Translations under genes and position numbers: made by a program
The notes under the pieces: generated by a model
What the model saw: the letters and a program-made list of their open reading frames with translations, nothing else
Database searches by the model: none
What the model was told of the DNA's origin: nothing
Assembly: GCA_029532625.1 (NCBI GenBank)
Contig: JARFXM010000007.1
Span: 1,674,001 to 1,738,000 of the forward strand
DNA length: 64,000 bases
Origin: Lomentospora prolificans
Taxonomy: Eukaryota > Ascomycota > Sordariomycetes > Microascales > Microascaceae
Reading direction: 5' to 3'
In this document: positions 46,201 through 58,414 of the stretch, piece by piece
Layout of the letters: each line of letters begins with the position of its first letter
Numbering within the stretch: the stretch's first letter is position 1

Positions 46201-46634
46201 AGTCCCGCCTCCGATGATCGGACCGAGCCTCCCGTGAGGACGCCACTCGTATGACGACACTTGAGGAGAAGAAATTCGTTCAACACCTACACTTCACCCG
46301 CGGGTGATGATCTACCATCGAAACACATCAATCTCCATGAAGCTATGTATTGCCTGACAAAAAAAGGGTCGTTATATTCGAGATTATTATTAAATTGTGT
46401 ACATGAAAAGGGCGGTGCCTGGCCTCAAGCACGAACAGCCCACGAAATATTAAAAGAGCACTATTGACGTTCACATATCTAAGCCAGCCTATGTTGGCGG
46501 CTGTCGTTGCCTCAGCTAGATCGAAGCTTTCGTAGATGACTGCCCTCGGTGGCCGACCAATGTATCCTTCCCGGAGGATACTGGCGGCTTTCGGCATAGT
46601 CTTTCGCTTCACCAATATCCACGCCATGAAGTTC
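43286..46634. other. Large gene-poor intergenic region
   Basis: About 3.3 kb without a supported gene. Frames of 70-150 codons (43479-43949, 45483-45722, 46536-47030) are either random or shadows of the ERG3 gene. The first part is the promoter of the MFS permease. Nothing repetitive was recognised. Confidence 0.45.
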
Positions 46635-47711
46635 CTACTCCGCCTTGGGCTTTTGTTGGATCGGATTGCCCTTCTCGTCGACAAGGCCCTTTTCCCTCAT
46701 CACCCTCAAAGCGTCGTGAAGAGGGTCGAGCTCAGGCTTTGGGGGACGGTGGGAGTCGAAGTAGCTATCGGCCCAAGTGAAGTACTGGCCGTAATTGACG
46801 GTGAAATACATATGGTGGAGCGTATGGTGGGCGGGGCTGTTGATGTATTTCTCAAGCCAATGGCCCGTAATCATGTCGCCATCGTGAATGAAGATGGTCC
46901 AGATCTGCACAAGCCCGAACAAGATGAAGTAAAGGTACTTTTGAACAGGGCAGATGAAGACAAATATGCTAGAGTTGCTTGTCAGAGGGCGTTGAGGATG
47001 AAATTGAGTAAGGCTCTGGAGACTCACTGATATGGCAAAGACTGGACGTAGCCATCGACTGGATGGAAAGCCAAAGCAGCCCACGGTGTTGGCACTACAA
47101 TATCCCGATTAGCAACGAGTCCGGCGTTGGAACCAAGAGAGAAGACTCGGCTTACCAATCCACTTATGATGCGGCTTATGGACGTATTTGTAGACGCTAG
47201 GATGATGCTCAAGTCGATGAATCCAATAGATGAGGAAGTCGTTCCAAATCATGAAGAGGACGGTTGAAATGCCGAGCCACGCCCAGCCGTAGTCCGCGAC
47301 ATCCGTATACAGAAGGCTCTTGCCGCGAACTTCGGCGAGGAAGAAGGGAAGAGTCATGATGTTAATCCAGGGAACAGCCTTCATGGACGACACAATCTCC
47401 TGTCGCACTTGGTTTTTCAGAAACCGCGGGTGGTACTCGAGGCGGCGATCAAAGACGAAATAATACGAGAAGGCGCTAAATATCCAGTAAAGAGATGTCG
47501 CGCCAATCTGCGTAATTATGAGAATGGAGATGCATTGCCGAAGAATATCGTCTCGCGGCCAGGCGGATCCGAAGGACAACGGCGACACTGGCAGGTCGAT
47601 GTCGGGGTACGCGGTCGTGTTGGCGCCGGCGGTAGCGGCTGGCGCGGGAACGAAGTAGGCGTAGGCCTTGTCAAAGACCAAAGGATCTAGTATCTCGAGT
47701 GCTACGTCCAT
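46635..47711 (-). CDS. ERG3: C-5 sterol desaturase (ERG3)
   Basis: Three exons on the minus strand: 47711-47156, 47094-47028 and 46968-46635, giving 318 aa. The enzyme introduces the C5-C6 double bond in ergosterol precursors (episterol) in the ER membrane, using cytochrome b5. The start at 47711 (MDVALEILDPLVFD) matches fungal ERG3 N-termini; an upstream in-frame extension to 47774 is less likely. All three histidine boxes are present: HRLEHH in a WIHRLEHH context, HKPHHKW, and HHTLHHMYF followed by NYG and DSYFDSHR. Hydrophobic segments precede box 1 and lie between boxes 2 and 3. Exon 2 is only 67 bp and encodes the conserved FHPVDGY segment. Loss of this enzyme is a known route of azole/polyene tolerance in fungi. 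Confidence 0.95.
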
Positions 47712-48379
47712 TTTTGAAGGCGGCGCGTCCTGGCGGCGTGAGATGAGTGAGTAGACCAGCTGCGAACAGTCCAATTGGCGCGAGGTTTTGTGTTGGCGGA
47801 GGGGAGCGATTATCTATGCTCTCCTATTTTTTTTCTTCTGACACTTTTGCCTAAAATATAGGGCACCAAGGGCTCTTTCCAGGCAGAACAATTCGATTCC
47901 CGGCCCGACCATGCCCCAGCCCCAACACAATAATTAACATCGATCCACCTCAGCCAATCATGCTCGGCCTGGCTCCACATCCCAGTTTTTCTGGGCTCAT
48001 CCGGAAAGACGCACACCGGCGAGGGGGACCGCCGCACTTTCCCAATCACGACGCTGCTCATCCCACCTTGCATGCATGCGATGCACTCACGTAGATTATT
48101 CTTATAGCGGGACTAAAAACTCGTACTCGTATTGAACGCCGACCTTAGTCAGAATTTTTGTTTTCGCCATTTCCCGCACGCCACTCCTGTCTCCTGCCTG
48201 ATAGGCTCATAGCTACGGTCCTCCCCTACATGTAGAAACGGGCATCATCACGACATAAGAATCAGGAGGTCGCTGGACACCCTCCCTTTTTTTCCGATTG
48301 ATATTACGCTGGAGGGTGAAGCTCGGCGTGTCGAGGGAGCGCCCAGCGCCATTTCCCTGTGAACCCCTCTCGCAGTGAT
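47712..48379. other. ERG3 promoter region
   Basis: About 670 bp between ERG3 and the end of the ABC-transporter relic. No other gene seen. A T-rich tract (CTATTTTTTTTCTTC) lies near 47823. Confidence 0.45.
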
Positions 48380-50950
48380 GACGGCCAATAATGAATCCAG
48401 TACCAAAGAGGATGGGGACCGTCGCGAGACAAACGAGTGCAATCTTCCAGGCCACAACATGAGAAAGAACCAGGGCAATGGTAAAATTGACCAGAATAGC
48501 AAATACCGTACCCATGGTTGGGCCGCTAAAACCACCAATAGCAGCGCTGTCTCTCGTGATAATGACAAGGAGCTTCGATGAGCTTTCGACTTGATGCCAT
48601 TGGATGTCCTGCTCCATAAGTGACCTGAAGCAGAGCACACGGATAAGATAGAGGAGTCGTTTAGATATTACTCCAAAGCAGGACCAGGCGGGAAAATTGG
48701 CCAGGAGATCGATACACGCCAGCATGAACATGAGGCCAGAGTAGAACTTCCCGCTAGATCGGATCTCATCGGGCTCGTTGCTGTGTGGGTTGAGATCGCC
48801 AATAGCAAAACCGAGTGCGAGAGCTGGGAAAGGTGCAGCCGACAAGGATAGCAGCAACAAATGCGGTAAGGAGCCATGGCAGAGATGGCCTCACAAGCTG
48901 TCCGAGACTACGCGCCACGGAACCAAAGGGCCGGGTTTCATCTAGCTTCACCGGCTCTTCGTTACCTTTTCCCAACGAGACGGGACCCTTGTTGACCTTT
49001 TCATTCTTTTCGTCCAGTATCGGATCATCGGTCCTGAGAGTCGACCCCTCGATGGAATCTCCGGCGACCGACCCCTCCTCGCGTACGTGCGCGGTACCAA
49101 AGGACTGGAGGTTAGCCATCCGAGCAAAGGTACCGCGCTCAATGGCGATGAGCTCCGAATAACTATGTTCCCTGTTCCACAACCTGACCTGCCTCCACGA
49201 TGACAATATTACCCGCATTTCGAATCGTAGAAAGGCGGTGAGCGACGCAAATGACCGTTCGATGATCGGCTGCGCGATCAACGGCTTCTTGGATGCGCCG
49301 CTCGCTCGCGAGTCAAGCGCGGACGTTGCCTCATCAAGCCCCAAAATTCTCGGATCGCGGATCAAAGCTTGCGCTAATGCAACACGCTGACGTTGGCCGC
49401 CACTGAGCTTGTTGCCCTTGGCCCGGCTACAGTGCCGTAGCTATTCTCGAGACGTTGGATAAAAGAGGCGGCGTCGGCTTGCTCTGCGGTGTCTTAGAGG
49501 ACGAGCCGGAAGATCTCCTCCGCCTCGGGACCAAAGCTCTGGATTGTAGTGTTAATACCCTTTCCTTTGGATACACATCTCCTCCATTTGCGAGCTGTAG
49601 AGGAAGTCCTTCAAACATTGATGCGCAGAGCTGGGTGAGTTGATAAAGCCTAGAGCAATATTCTCGACCATTGACCCATTCATCAGCTATGGTTCTTGTT
49701 GGACGAAGCTCATGTAGCTTCTCAAGTCCCGGACGTTGAGTCCTTTGAGATCGCGTCCTGCAATCGTGATTGAACCGTGGATCGGACCATACAGTCTTCC
49801 GAGAAGAGCTGCAATGGTGGACTTGCCACTGCCAGAAAGACCGGGAATGGCCGTATGTGTACGTGCCGAGAAAGAGAGGGTGGCATGTCGCAGGGCTGGC
49901 TGCTGGAGACGGCTAGTATAGGCAAAAGAAACGTTATACAGCGCGGTATTCAGTGGTGTTGCCTAACATGACACCAGCTTGCTTGGTCAGCGGGACGAAA
50001 TTGATGCAAGCGGCGACTGTACTTACCATCTACGAGGATCTAAATGACAGTGTAGATCGTGCCGACTGTCACCAGCGCCTGCAGAGGTCTTGGCAATGCA
50101 CTTACTGCCCTGTCAGAAAGCCAAGGCATTTCCTGCATACGCGATGAAGTACAGGAAACCAGCCTGAATCGCAGCCACTGCGGCCTTCTTGACCCCGTCT
50201 TTGCTTGCCTTTGACGCCAGAAGCGAAAACTGAGCCTCTAGCCGAGCTTCTGCGCTGAACGCTTGATCGACAGAAATGTTTGTTAGAGCCTCTCCGGCCA
50301 GAGCGGATGCAGAAGAAATCGATCCTGCCAAGAGGGCTGAATATTTTCCAAAGAATCGACCAACAACAGACATGACAAGGAAGGTTGGTATCATCGATGA
50401 GAGCATGCCGGCGAATTTGGCTTGTTTGATGAAGGCAATGATGGTAAAGAATGTGACGGAGAAGGATATGCTCGTGATAAGATGCCGGCCTTTTTCCAAA
50501 GTACCAGCTTGAATCGCGCTAATATCCCCATGCAGGCGTGAGGAGACATCGCCTGCGCTCGCGCGGGCATCGAAGAACGAAGGGGGCTGGCGGAGGAGAG
50601 CGTGAAGATAGACGACACGCAAACTCTAAGCAAGTCGCTGGACAGTGACACCTCAAATAGTAATATAAGCATAAATGATTACGAAGGCCCCGATCGCAAT
50701 ATAGGCCATGAGAGCGGTTTTGCTATTGATCGGGAGACGCGTAGTCTTGGGCGGTCCCTTAGGCGGCTTCGGCAGCACAGGTCGCATCGTTCATGTCGTC
50801 AACCAGTTGACGGAAGACAACAGTAACGAAGGGGAAAGGCGTGCCAGCTACCACCGCAAAAGTGGTGCCGGCAATGATGAGACCGATATCGAGCCATGTT
50901 GGATCCGCCGCGAATAGAAGGCGTACGAAAATTGTGGCTTGTTTTAAGAT
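48380..50950 (-). pseudogene. Truncated, decayed ABC multidrug transporter (ABCB type)
   Basis: Reading from about 50950 on the minus strand: a first TM segment (WLDIGLIIAGTTFAVVAG), an ABCB-type transmembrane domain (50622-50113, with SFFDARASAGDVSSRLHGDI and SVVGRFFGKYSALLAGS), then nucleotide-binding domain 1 with Walker A GLSGSGKST (about 49830), Q-loop SFVQQEP followed by a stop, signature KLSGGQRQRVALAQALI, and Walker B ILGLDEATSALDS (about 49345). A frame change follows; the H-loop region is only readable in another frame (VICVAHRLSTIRNAG). The second transmembrane domain is readable (48860-48380), but the sequence then diverges and the second nucleotide-binding domain is absent. Several stops and frameshifts are visible. 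In full-length relatives of about 1,250 aa both halves are needed for transport, so this copy should be non-functional. Confidence 0.82.
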
Positions 50951-52385
50951 CTATACAATTAACCGCTGATGCCTCTACAAGATCAGATGAAGTGCCCTAC
51001 TGGAGGCTTTTCCTTTATATCTTGTTCCCCCTTTAACTTGGTCTCATTTATTTCAGTGCTTTGCTCAGCGTTCTTCTCGTCCCCTGCCCTGCAGTAGAGA
51101 TGCTATCGGGGGGAGGCAATGACAGGTCAACCGTGTTTATAGCCATGGTTAGGAGTGCTTCTATATTGCCCAAGTCAATCACAGGAGATACATCGAAGCC
51201 CAATCTATATCAATGAAAGCGGGGAAGATGGACGCAGGGGTTCGAAGACATCCGATGATTGCAACAGAATTAACTATACAACAGGATGCAAAGGCTTCGA
51301 ATAGAGCACTTGGTTCTGAATATGGATTACCAGAGAAATGTCTAAAGGATAGTGGTTTTCATGTAGGTTAGAACTTAGTATTACTATATCATCTTAAGAA
51401 TTTAGTATTGAAATAAAGGATACTCGGTCAGCATGAATTGCCCTAAGAAAGTAGTAGAGAAGCTTTTTTAGGATTCTCTACCAGGGTGATTGAATTCATC
51501 ACTTAGTACTAATAGTCAGGGACTCCGTGTGAGAGACCATGGAAATGAACTTCCGCTAATTAATGAGGGATAATCAACCCCCGAAGCGCAGATGCGCCAT
51601 AGATCGCACCGTATTCTAAAGCGGCAGAGTATCGGTTCATCAAGTGACACAAGGTGCTGCACTTATGGTTAGCAGCACATTGGCGTGTGGTTACTCCAAA
51701 TTTGAGACCCAAGGCGGCGAAATGGCTAACGAAATGTGGTGGCGTTCAACTTGCAATCGCTAGCAACCGTTCAGATGCTATACTGGCTGACTGACTGCGG
51801 CCTGGCTTGTACCAGCGCTCGTGGTAACTAGTTGGGAGGCAGCATAATATGCGAGGCGCTTGTCGAGACGTTGGTGTGACAGAACAACCTCAGTCTCCTG
51901 GTCGCTGCCCGTGTGCCACCCTACAAGCAGGCAGTTTACTCGACTTTAAGAATGCCCTCAATTTCGCAACGCAACCTGATTTCTCCCAGCTTCTCGGTCA
52001 TCACGAAAGCGGTGGTATTCGACCTCTCATTTCTTGCGCGGGTTACTTAACGGGGAGGAAGGTAAACGAAGGACGAGATTTTCACGTCAAATGTCATTGT
52101 CGTACTGCTGCAAAGTCAGGATACCGGCGAATGAAGATGGAAAAGAAGGCTACATACAACATATTAACTGGGACTGGGGTTCGTTCACGCCTGTCAAGCT
52201 GGGTACTATAGTTGAGCTGACATAGCTAGCGGTGTATTACTGCGTGTCTCGCCTTTACACTCTAAGAGCTTGGGATGTTAATAATCCCAGCGCAAGTCTG
52301 AGCGGTTTCCAAGTTGTGAATCCGGAAATTTTGCACTGTTATCTAGTTCTGCAAAAGTCACAAGACGGAAACTACAGATCGGAGG
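50951..52385. other. AT-rich intergenic region
   Basis: No gene recognised. Around 51200-51620 the sequence is AT-rich and stop-dense. A plus-strand frame at 51849-52211 lacks family resemblance. Confidence 0.4.
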
Positions 52386-52811
52386 CTATGGCTCTGCCGC
52401 CTGTTGCTCCGAAGTTCTCTTTTCTGGAGGTAATAATAAGTTAGATGCCCGTGTCCGGGGCCTAAAGTGGTTGAGGAGCGCCTGGGCCTCTGCGTTGTGG
52501 TTAGGTTCATCGTAGCCACTGGTTTTATTCCAACGAGTTAAGGCGAACCAATTTCCAATATCAAAAAATGCGAATACACCATACACAATGGCCGACATTG
52601 TTAAGCAAATACGAAGTATTTCACTTTGGAACCATGGATCCAGGAGGTGTCGAACCAACCCCGGCTTGGCTGGTGCAAATCCTTGTCTTCGGAGCTCGGA
52701 GATAAGCCGGGACGCGTTGAATGGCGGAAGCCGGCATGCGTGTGGCGACATTGCTTTGACTATCATCCCCGCTCCATCAAGTTTAATTGCATTAATTGGA
52801 CGGTTCACCAA
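52386..52811 (-). CDS. Possible small single-pass membrane protein
   Basis: An open minus-strand frame of 141 codons. It has a basic N-terminal half, one hydrophobic segment (about residues 68-90: ILRICLTMSAIVYGVFAFFD) and a polar C-terminus. No known family is recognised. It would be divergent from the MFS gene starting 133 bp away. The composition is more protein-like than most open frames here, but there is no splice, motif or homology support, so it may be spurious. Confidence 0.25.
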   Translation of the reverse strand: MVNRPINAIKLDGAGMIVKAMSPHACRLPPFNASRLISELRRQGFAPAKPGLVRHLLDPWFQSEILRICLTMSAIVYGVFAFFDIGNWFALTRWNKTSGYDEPNHNAEAQALLNHFRPRTRASNLLLPPEKRTSEQQAAEP

Positions 52812-52943
52812 CGTTTATTGCCATAAATTTGCATCGAGGACACACACATACACACATACACATAGTTGGTCCTTATTACCTGCCTTAGAAGGCACCTATC
52901 TTTTCGCCCCAACGCCTGTTGACCGGGCACATCAAACTTGGTG

Positions 52944-54573
52944 ATGGCAAGCGAGACACGGAGGCCAAGGCTGATTCGGGCCGCTCAGTCGTGTGCTGAT
53001 GAACTCGGCCTAACCTCCTTTTATCACACGCCTCCTGATGTTAAAATCCTATGTCTCCTGCGGCTTACGCGAATGTTCGGTTACGGGGCTTTGACGTTGG
53101 TTTTAGCTACATTTTTACGGGAGCTGCAGGTGTCGAGGACAGCCATCGGCTTTTTCATGACCCTGACGTTAGCTGGCGATGTCATGATTAGTTTTGTTTT
53201 AGCGTTGTTTGCTGACAGCATCGGCCGGCGAGCAGTCCTATGTTTTGGGTCATCCTTGATGATTGTTAGTGGCATCACTTTTGCCTTGTCCGAGAATTAC
53301 TGGGTCCTTCTCATCGGTGCAATCTTGGGGATTTTGAGTCCAAAGTGAGCCAACCTGATCCTTCCTCTCGACCCGGAATCCAAAACGGCGTAAGCTGACC
53401 ATAGCTGCAGTGGAGGCGAGACTGGCCCATTCAGAGCCATTGAAGAGAGTACAGTCGCTCACCTGACAAACACACGCCGAAGGAGCGATATTTATGCATG
53501 GTACAATGTATCGGGGACCATCGGATCAGCCTTTGGCATGATCATCTGCGGTTGGGTCACTCAATATTTGCATGCAGTCCTCGGATGGCCACTTGTCGAG
53601 AGCTACAGAGTAATGTTCTATGGTTATGCCAGCATCGGCGCACTCAAGATCTTACTCGTTTCCAGGCTTAGCCGTGCGGTCGAGTGGGATACTGAAGGCA
53701 GAGAGGCTACAAGCCCTCTTTTGTCTTCGAGTGACACCGAGACAACGCCTCTTTTAAGAGAGAACGTCTCTAGGACCAGTGCGAACCCATCATCCACTGG
53801 AACAGGGAACGGCCTGGCGCTTCCGTCTATCAGCCGGGAGAGCATCAAGGTCATGTCTGTCCTCTGCCTTTTGTTTGCCTTGGATGCCTTCGCAACGGGT
53901 CTTTCTCCGCTGTAAGTCCCGGGTTTCTCTCACTAGCCGCAATATGGTACTAAGGAATCGTCACAAGGACCTGGGTAACGTTTTTCTTCCGCACTCGCTA
54001 CGGACTCGATGAAGGAACTCTTGGTTCTCTGTTCTTCACTACAAGGATCATGGCAGCTGTTTCTATGATCTTAGCGTCCTCGTTGGCGAAGCGTCTTGGC
54101 AATGTCAAGGTAAATGCTGCATCTATGCACTCATCGCCCATTCACCCCGCTAACGAGATAAACCCACGTGTTATTAGACCATGGTTTTTACCCATCTTCC
54201 GTCAGCTGTATTCCTTGCGCTTATCCCAATTCCCGACGACGTACATCTATCGGTCGTGTTCCTCGTTCTACGTTCTTGTCTGCAATCCATGAGTATCGCC
54301 CCTCGCTCGGCGTTTATCGCGGCCATGGTGCTCCCCGAGGAACGAACAGCTGTCATGGGTATGGTTAATGTAGTAAGGACGACCTCCCAGAGCCTTGGGC
54401 CCCTAGTTACAGGATTTCTGGCGGACCACGACCTCTTTTGGACCTCATTCGTTTGTGCAGGGAGTCTGCGAGCATCTTATGACATTGGTCTTCTCGTTCT
54501 GTTTAAGAACCGTGAGCACGATAGATCAAAAGGGGAAACGGAAGAAGACGGGAACGAAGAACCGAGACCCTAA
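52944..54573 (+). CDS. MFS transporter (DHA1-like)
   Basis: Four exons, 52944-53344, 53411-53911, 53968-54109 and 54178-54573, give 479 aa. The start is the first ATG in frame (MASETRRP). Signatures: TRMFGYGALTLVLATFL in TM1, then FADSIGRRAVL, the MFS motif A (G-[D]xxGRR type) between TM2 and TM3, GPFRAIEES after TM4, an approx. 60-residue Ser/Thr-rich central loop with TSPLLSS and TTPLLRE, and a second half with SIAPRSAFIAAMVLPEERTA, a motif A-like turn, and GMVNVVRTTSQSLGPLVTG. The family includes uncharacterised fungal MFS carriers; substrate unknown. It is convergent with the SnoaL-like gene, only 141 bp apart. The splice junctions are confirmed by frame continuity and family motifs such as SPNGGETGPF. 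Confidence 0.9.
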
Positions 54574-54714
54574 GGGCTGTGCACTTGTGCATTGAAAATT
54601 GCGAGCATTCGGCTAGCGTGGGGATATAAACGGTGTCTAGTACTGCTTGCTTGAAGTAGAGATTCAAGTACTTGACTAGAATTATCACTATCTTGGAGGC
54701 TCCCGTACGATTTG

Positions 54715-55643
54715 CTATCCGTGGTGGACAGGACACCCAGGCGCCTCACTATCATTGTCCAAGTTGGCCCCAGTGATTAACCCTTCAGCAATAGTATTGT
54801 CCTTGTCGATTTGCCGAAACATCTCCAACGGGTCATACCAGATCTCAATCGACCGGACCTTGAATTCTTCGTTTACCCTAGCAACCATCATGCCCTGAAC
54901 TTCGATGATTCCGCCATGGGCTTTGACTCTGACCTTCTCTCCCTTACTACGAGCTGATCAGTTTCTAGGTACCGAGTGATTTGGTGGAGAGCGGGAAAGG
55001 AGCGGAGCTGGGTAGTCCTGTGGGAACGTACGCGTTGGTTCCTATGTAATCATTGGCCATCTGGCCCCAGTGCCTCCACCTGCATGTCACCGTAGGAGGA
55101 CCGCTGTAGATCTCCAATATCTCCCAGGCAAAGGTCGGCATCATCCTCTTGAATGACTTGTGGCTTGCGTCGAAACTTGAATTTTCGGGGTCATAATACT
55201 GATTGGGGGGGATTAAAGAGTTATAGGTCCCCATCGTGAGGACGTCACGCGCGCTCCGTGCAGGCCCGCCGTTGAAGGAGAGGCTATAGCCGACCTCGGG
55301 ATCAATCGTTCGCCAGTCCTTTAGATCAGTCTTGAAGGAGGCTTCGATCTCCCAGTTTTTGACGAGATTCTCGACCAAGCTTTCGAGGCTTCCCGCCGCG
55401 TGGTTCATTTTCTTTCCTACAAAACAGAGTAAGCCTCATTACAAAAAAAAAAAAAAGAAATGGAGGAATAAGGCGATCTTTTCTCCCCATCCTGTGTCTG
55501 CACATACCTTCGGTGTAAAACTTCCGCGTCCGGGAGTAATCCGGCAGCCGTCCGTACCTCCAGGTGGCCGTAGAATCCTTTAGAACAGCATTGGAATCCA
55601 ACACGATATCTGGAAGGACGGGGGCCGGCGTTGTTTCAGTCAT
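54715..55643 (-). CDS. SnoaL/NTF2-like fold protein
   Basis: Three exons on the minus strand: 55643-55508, 55416-55032 and 54946-54715, giving 250 aa. The second intron (GTACGT to CTCGTAG) is needed to reach the well-conserved C-terminal part; without it the frame ends at 54965. The first intron holds a poly-A run. The protein reads as a fungal SnoaL/NTF2-like member: helical N-terminus (RKFYTEG, then SLESLVENLVKNWEIEASFK), central strands (AWEILEIYSGPPTVTCRWRH), and the conserved C-terminal block KAHGGIIEVQGMMVARV followed by IEIWYDPLEMFRQI, common in fungal SnoaL-like proteins near secondary-metabolism or detoxification genes. Members are small-molecule binders or cyclases/isomerases. No catalytic assignment is possible. 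It is convergent with the MFS gene, from which it is 141 bp away. Confidence 0.85.
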
Positions 55644-58414
55644 TGTAGCAGTGTGGGCTTGATTCACAGGGAAGATGACAAGATAAGACAGGATATAATA
55701 CTGGGTGGTGCCAGGGCTAGATGTGTTCTCGTTAATAGAACTTGCTGCTGCATAGGTATCAGTTGAGCTAGAGATATAATTAAGCAAGTAGCAGCGAGGA
55801 CACGGCCTTTTATCCCTTCTCGAGCTGCATCCTTCTTTCTCACAATCCCGGAGGCGGTACCGACAAGTCCGGCTTACAGTTCAAAGTGGCACGAATCCTC
55901 GAATCCTTTGTGCGTTGGCTGGTAATTTCGCTAAGAGATCCTACAGGGCCAGCATGCGGGTAAGGAGATCGTCCTATGGAACGCCACGGCCGACAGACCA
56001 GCGATGATGCATGAAACGTGCAGCAATAGCACACTTGAGGTTACAGTGGCCAATGATGCTGTAGGAATTACAAAAAGGCTGTGGCTCGCCCTGCTCGAAA
56101 AAAGGCACTGAGCTCTTTTCGCGATGGACCTCCACGAGCCTACGTGTTTCTGGAATACGGTTGGCAGATATCGGAATAAAATGACCTACACTCAGCTGGG
56201 CGTCTTAACATGTTTCGGTGTAAGCTAATGTGTTTTCCGTAGGTTGTGGATTTTGCGGTTGGCTGGATATGCAATGAAGCAGTTTTGTCGTGTGCTTTGA
56301 GCGTACTCTCAAGCTCAGTAGCAATAATAGCACGGGGCCGGACACCAACGCGCTCTATCTTTCACATGAAATTGAATGTCCGTTGGGGGGACGCAAATAA
56401 CATATTCCCTCATCCTACCTGAAACCCCAGCAGTAGCAAGCATCAACCCTGATGCACTGCCCTGTTGCCGTTTGCCGTCGAGTGGAGCACAACGCGATTG
56501 TTGGCCAGACACAAACAATGGTACGATGACTGCCTAGACAAGTCGCCAGCCAATTGGCGGGCTGTCTGTGGATGCGCCTGTCCCTCTTTGGATGGTCGCA
56601 CTGCCGATTACTCTATACGCGGTAGTTTGGTTTGTGTTACTCCCGGGCGGAATCGGTGTGTAGTCCCGGGTCTTGCGCTCGCAGGCCGTCCGAGGGCGGT
56701 GGCGGAGGGCCGCTGGTCAATTTGATGCTTGCCTTTTGAAAGATTTTGCGCTCCCCAACAAACGCCCGGACAGGACGGACCATCCGCCTCCATTACGGAC
56801 TGATTCAATCAAAACATGCAGGAATGGGTGGATGGGGTGGATGCACTGGTTTCCAGCAATACTTTTGGCTCGATAGTAGTGTAGTGCTTGTATTAATATG
56901 GTTCGCAAAGCGGTCAGCTTACCAATATTGGATGAATAGCTTGCAGTCGGGGACCGGCCAGCATGTAACATGGAATTACTGTGTTTTGTCTTATCGGCTG
57001 GCAAAGGAACAACCTAACAGGAGATATGGGCCACGATAAAATCAGAATAACCCGTAACCCGCCCTCCCCAATCTCTGTTCCCCAGGATTACCATGCACGA
57101 TATCTCACCGACCTATCCCGATACCCCTCATGCCATTGGTTCGACATGTACAGCAATTTGCCGGGGTGAGCCTGGCTGGCTCTTGGTATATTCCCACGGC
57201 GTGTACGAAGTACTCAGTGCTCGTCGAAATTACGCTCGGCATCTTTGTGATACAACCATGTGAGATTGGGTCGGTGCGGGGTTGGTCGCAATCGTCGCGC
57301 GTCTAAATTCTACTCATCGTGATAGCAAATATTGCGCATGACATTCGATGCAAAGATTTCCAATCTTCAATAAAGCAACAGGACTCAACCTGTAAATAAA
57401 GGAGGAGGGACGCCGGGCGGGATGTTATTGCGCGGCCTTCGAAATTTACGTGGCAAGGCCAGCGTTCTTACTAATATTAGTACATTCGATTTGTGCGGGC
57501 CGAAAACGAACTGGATTGTTGCTCAAGCGTCTTTTGCCAGCGCACTATTACCATCGATGGTGGGATTGTGGCTGGCCAGCATCAACGAAGAAATAGCCAG
57601 CCAGCCAGGCGGGGACCACAGCCAAGCGGGGACCACAGCCAGTCTCTCTCTCTCGTCTTGGTTCGGGGACTGTGATCGGGATATTCCATGCCGCACGCCA
57701 GCAGGACCAGCGCCCCTCCTTTACCCCGTGGAGACGTCGATCTAATGAGCCAGGCCCGAGCTGAGCTGAATTGATCCTATACAAAACCGGTCACTCGGGA
57801 CTTGTGTCGGGGGCGAGCGGGTAAGTATTATATAGTAATACGCCACGCCATATCTCATTTTTTTTGCACAGGCGAACGCCGTTCCCCGTTCGTTCCCCCG
57901 GAGCAACAACCCAATCCGAGACGAGAGTGGGCGAAAAGGCTTTGAAAACTTATCGGATGAGCGAGCTAACTGGTTGTTCTCTAGCCAGCGGGGACGCCGC
58001 GCTGATCTCCAGCCTGGCTTGAGGGGCCACAGCCCACTACTCAAACGGTGATGACTCGGCGAAAATTTTTTTGCAAATGTTGCCACTACACTAAGACCAG
58101 GACCCATTGCGAGAGGTGGACCGCGGCTTTCCAATGCCGGTGCGCCCAAATTGTAAATTGTGTACAAAAACGACCCCGATACGAGTTTTTCGTACCAAAT
58201 CCAATTTGCTTTGCAATTGCCCATCGATATCGGTTGCTTTCGTGTCGCCCTTGGCCAGGGTCGAAAGGCGGAACTTCATAATTGTCAGACCACGCCTATA
58301 TCCCCATCCTCGTTCTCTTCGCCTTCCCTTTTTCTCACCACTTCGCCTCTGCCAGCAGACGGTTTCTATCGTTACGAGTTGGGCCCGCCCGGTTCATCTC
58401 GAATTGGCCTAATA
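55644..58414. other. Long promoter/intergenic region
   Basis: About 2.8 kb between the SnoaL-like gene and the amino-acid permease. No supported gene. It includes a CCAGCC-rich cluster (57560-57650), a CTTATC (GATA-factor-type) site at 57949-57954, and a CT-rich leader at about 58300-58360. GATA sites upstream of an amino-acid permease fit nitrogen regulation (inference). Confidence 0.45.
57560..57650. repeat. CCAGCC-rich cluster upstream of the amino-acid permease
   Basis: Words such as GGCTGGCCAG, AGCCAGCCAGCCAGGC and two copies of GGGGACCACAGCCA occur within 90 bp, about 0.8 kb before the permease start. The latter is a short direct repeat (57610-57640). Confidence 0.45.

Noticed and set aside
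46536..47030. 164-codon plus-strand frame
   Set aside because: Antisense shadow of ERG3 exon 3.
54947..55031. Apparent early stop of the SnoaL-like gene
   Set aside because: A GTACGT donor and TAG acceptor define an intron leading to the conserved C-terminal block.
58160..58414. N-terminal extension of the amino-acid permease frame
   Set aside because: Sequence is promoter-like (CT-rich) and not conserved in type; the ATG at 58415 gives the usual length.
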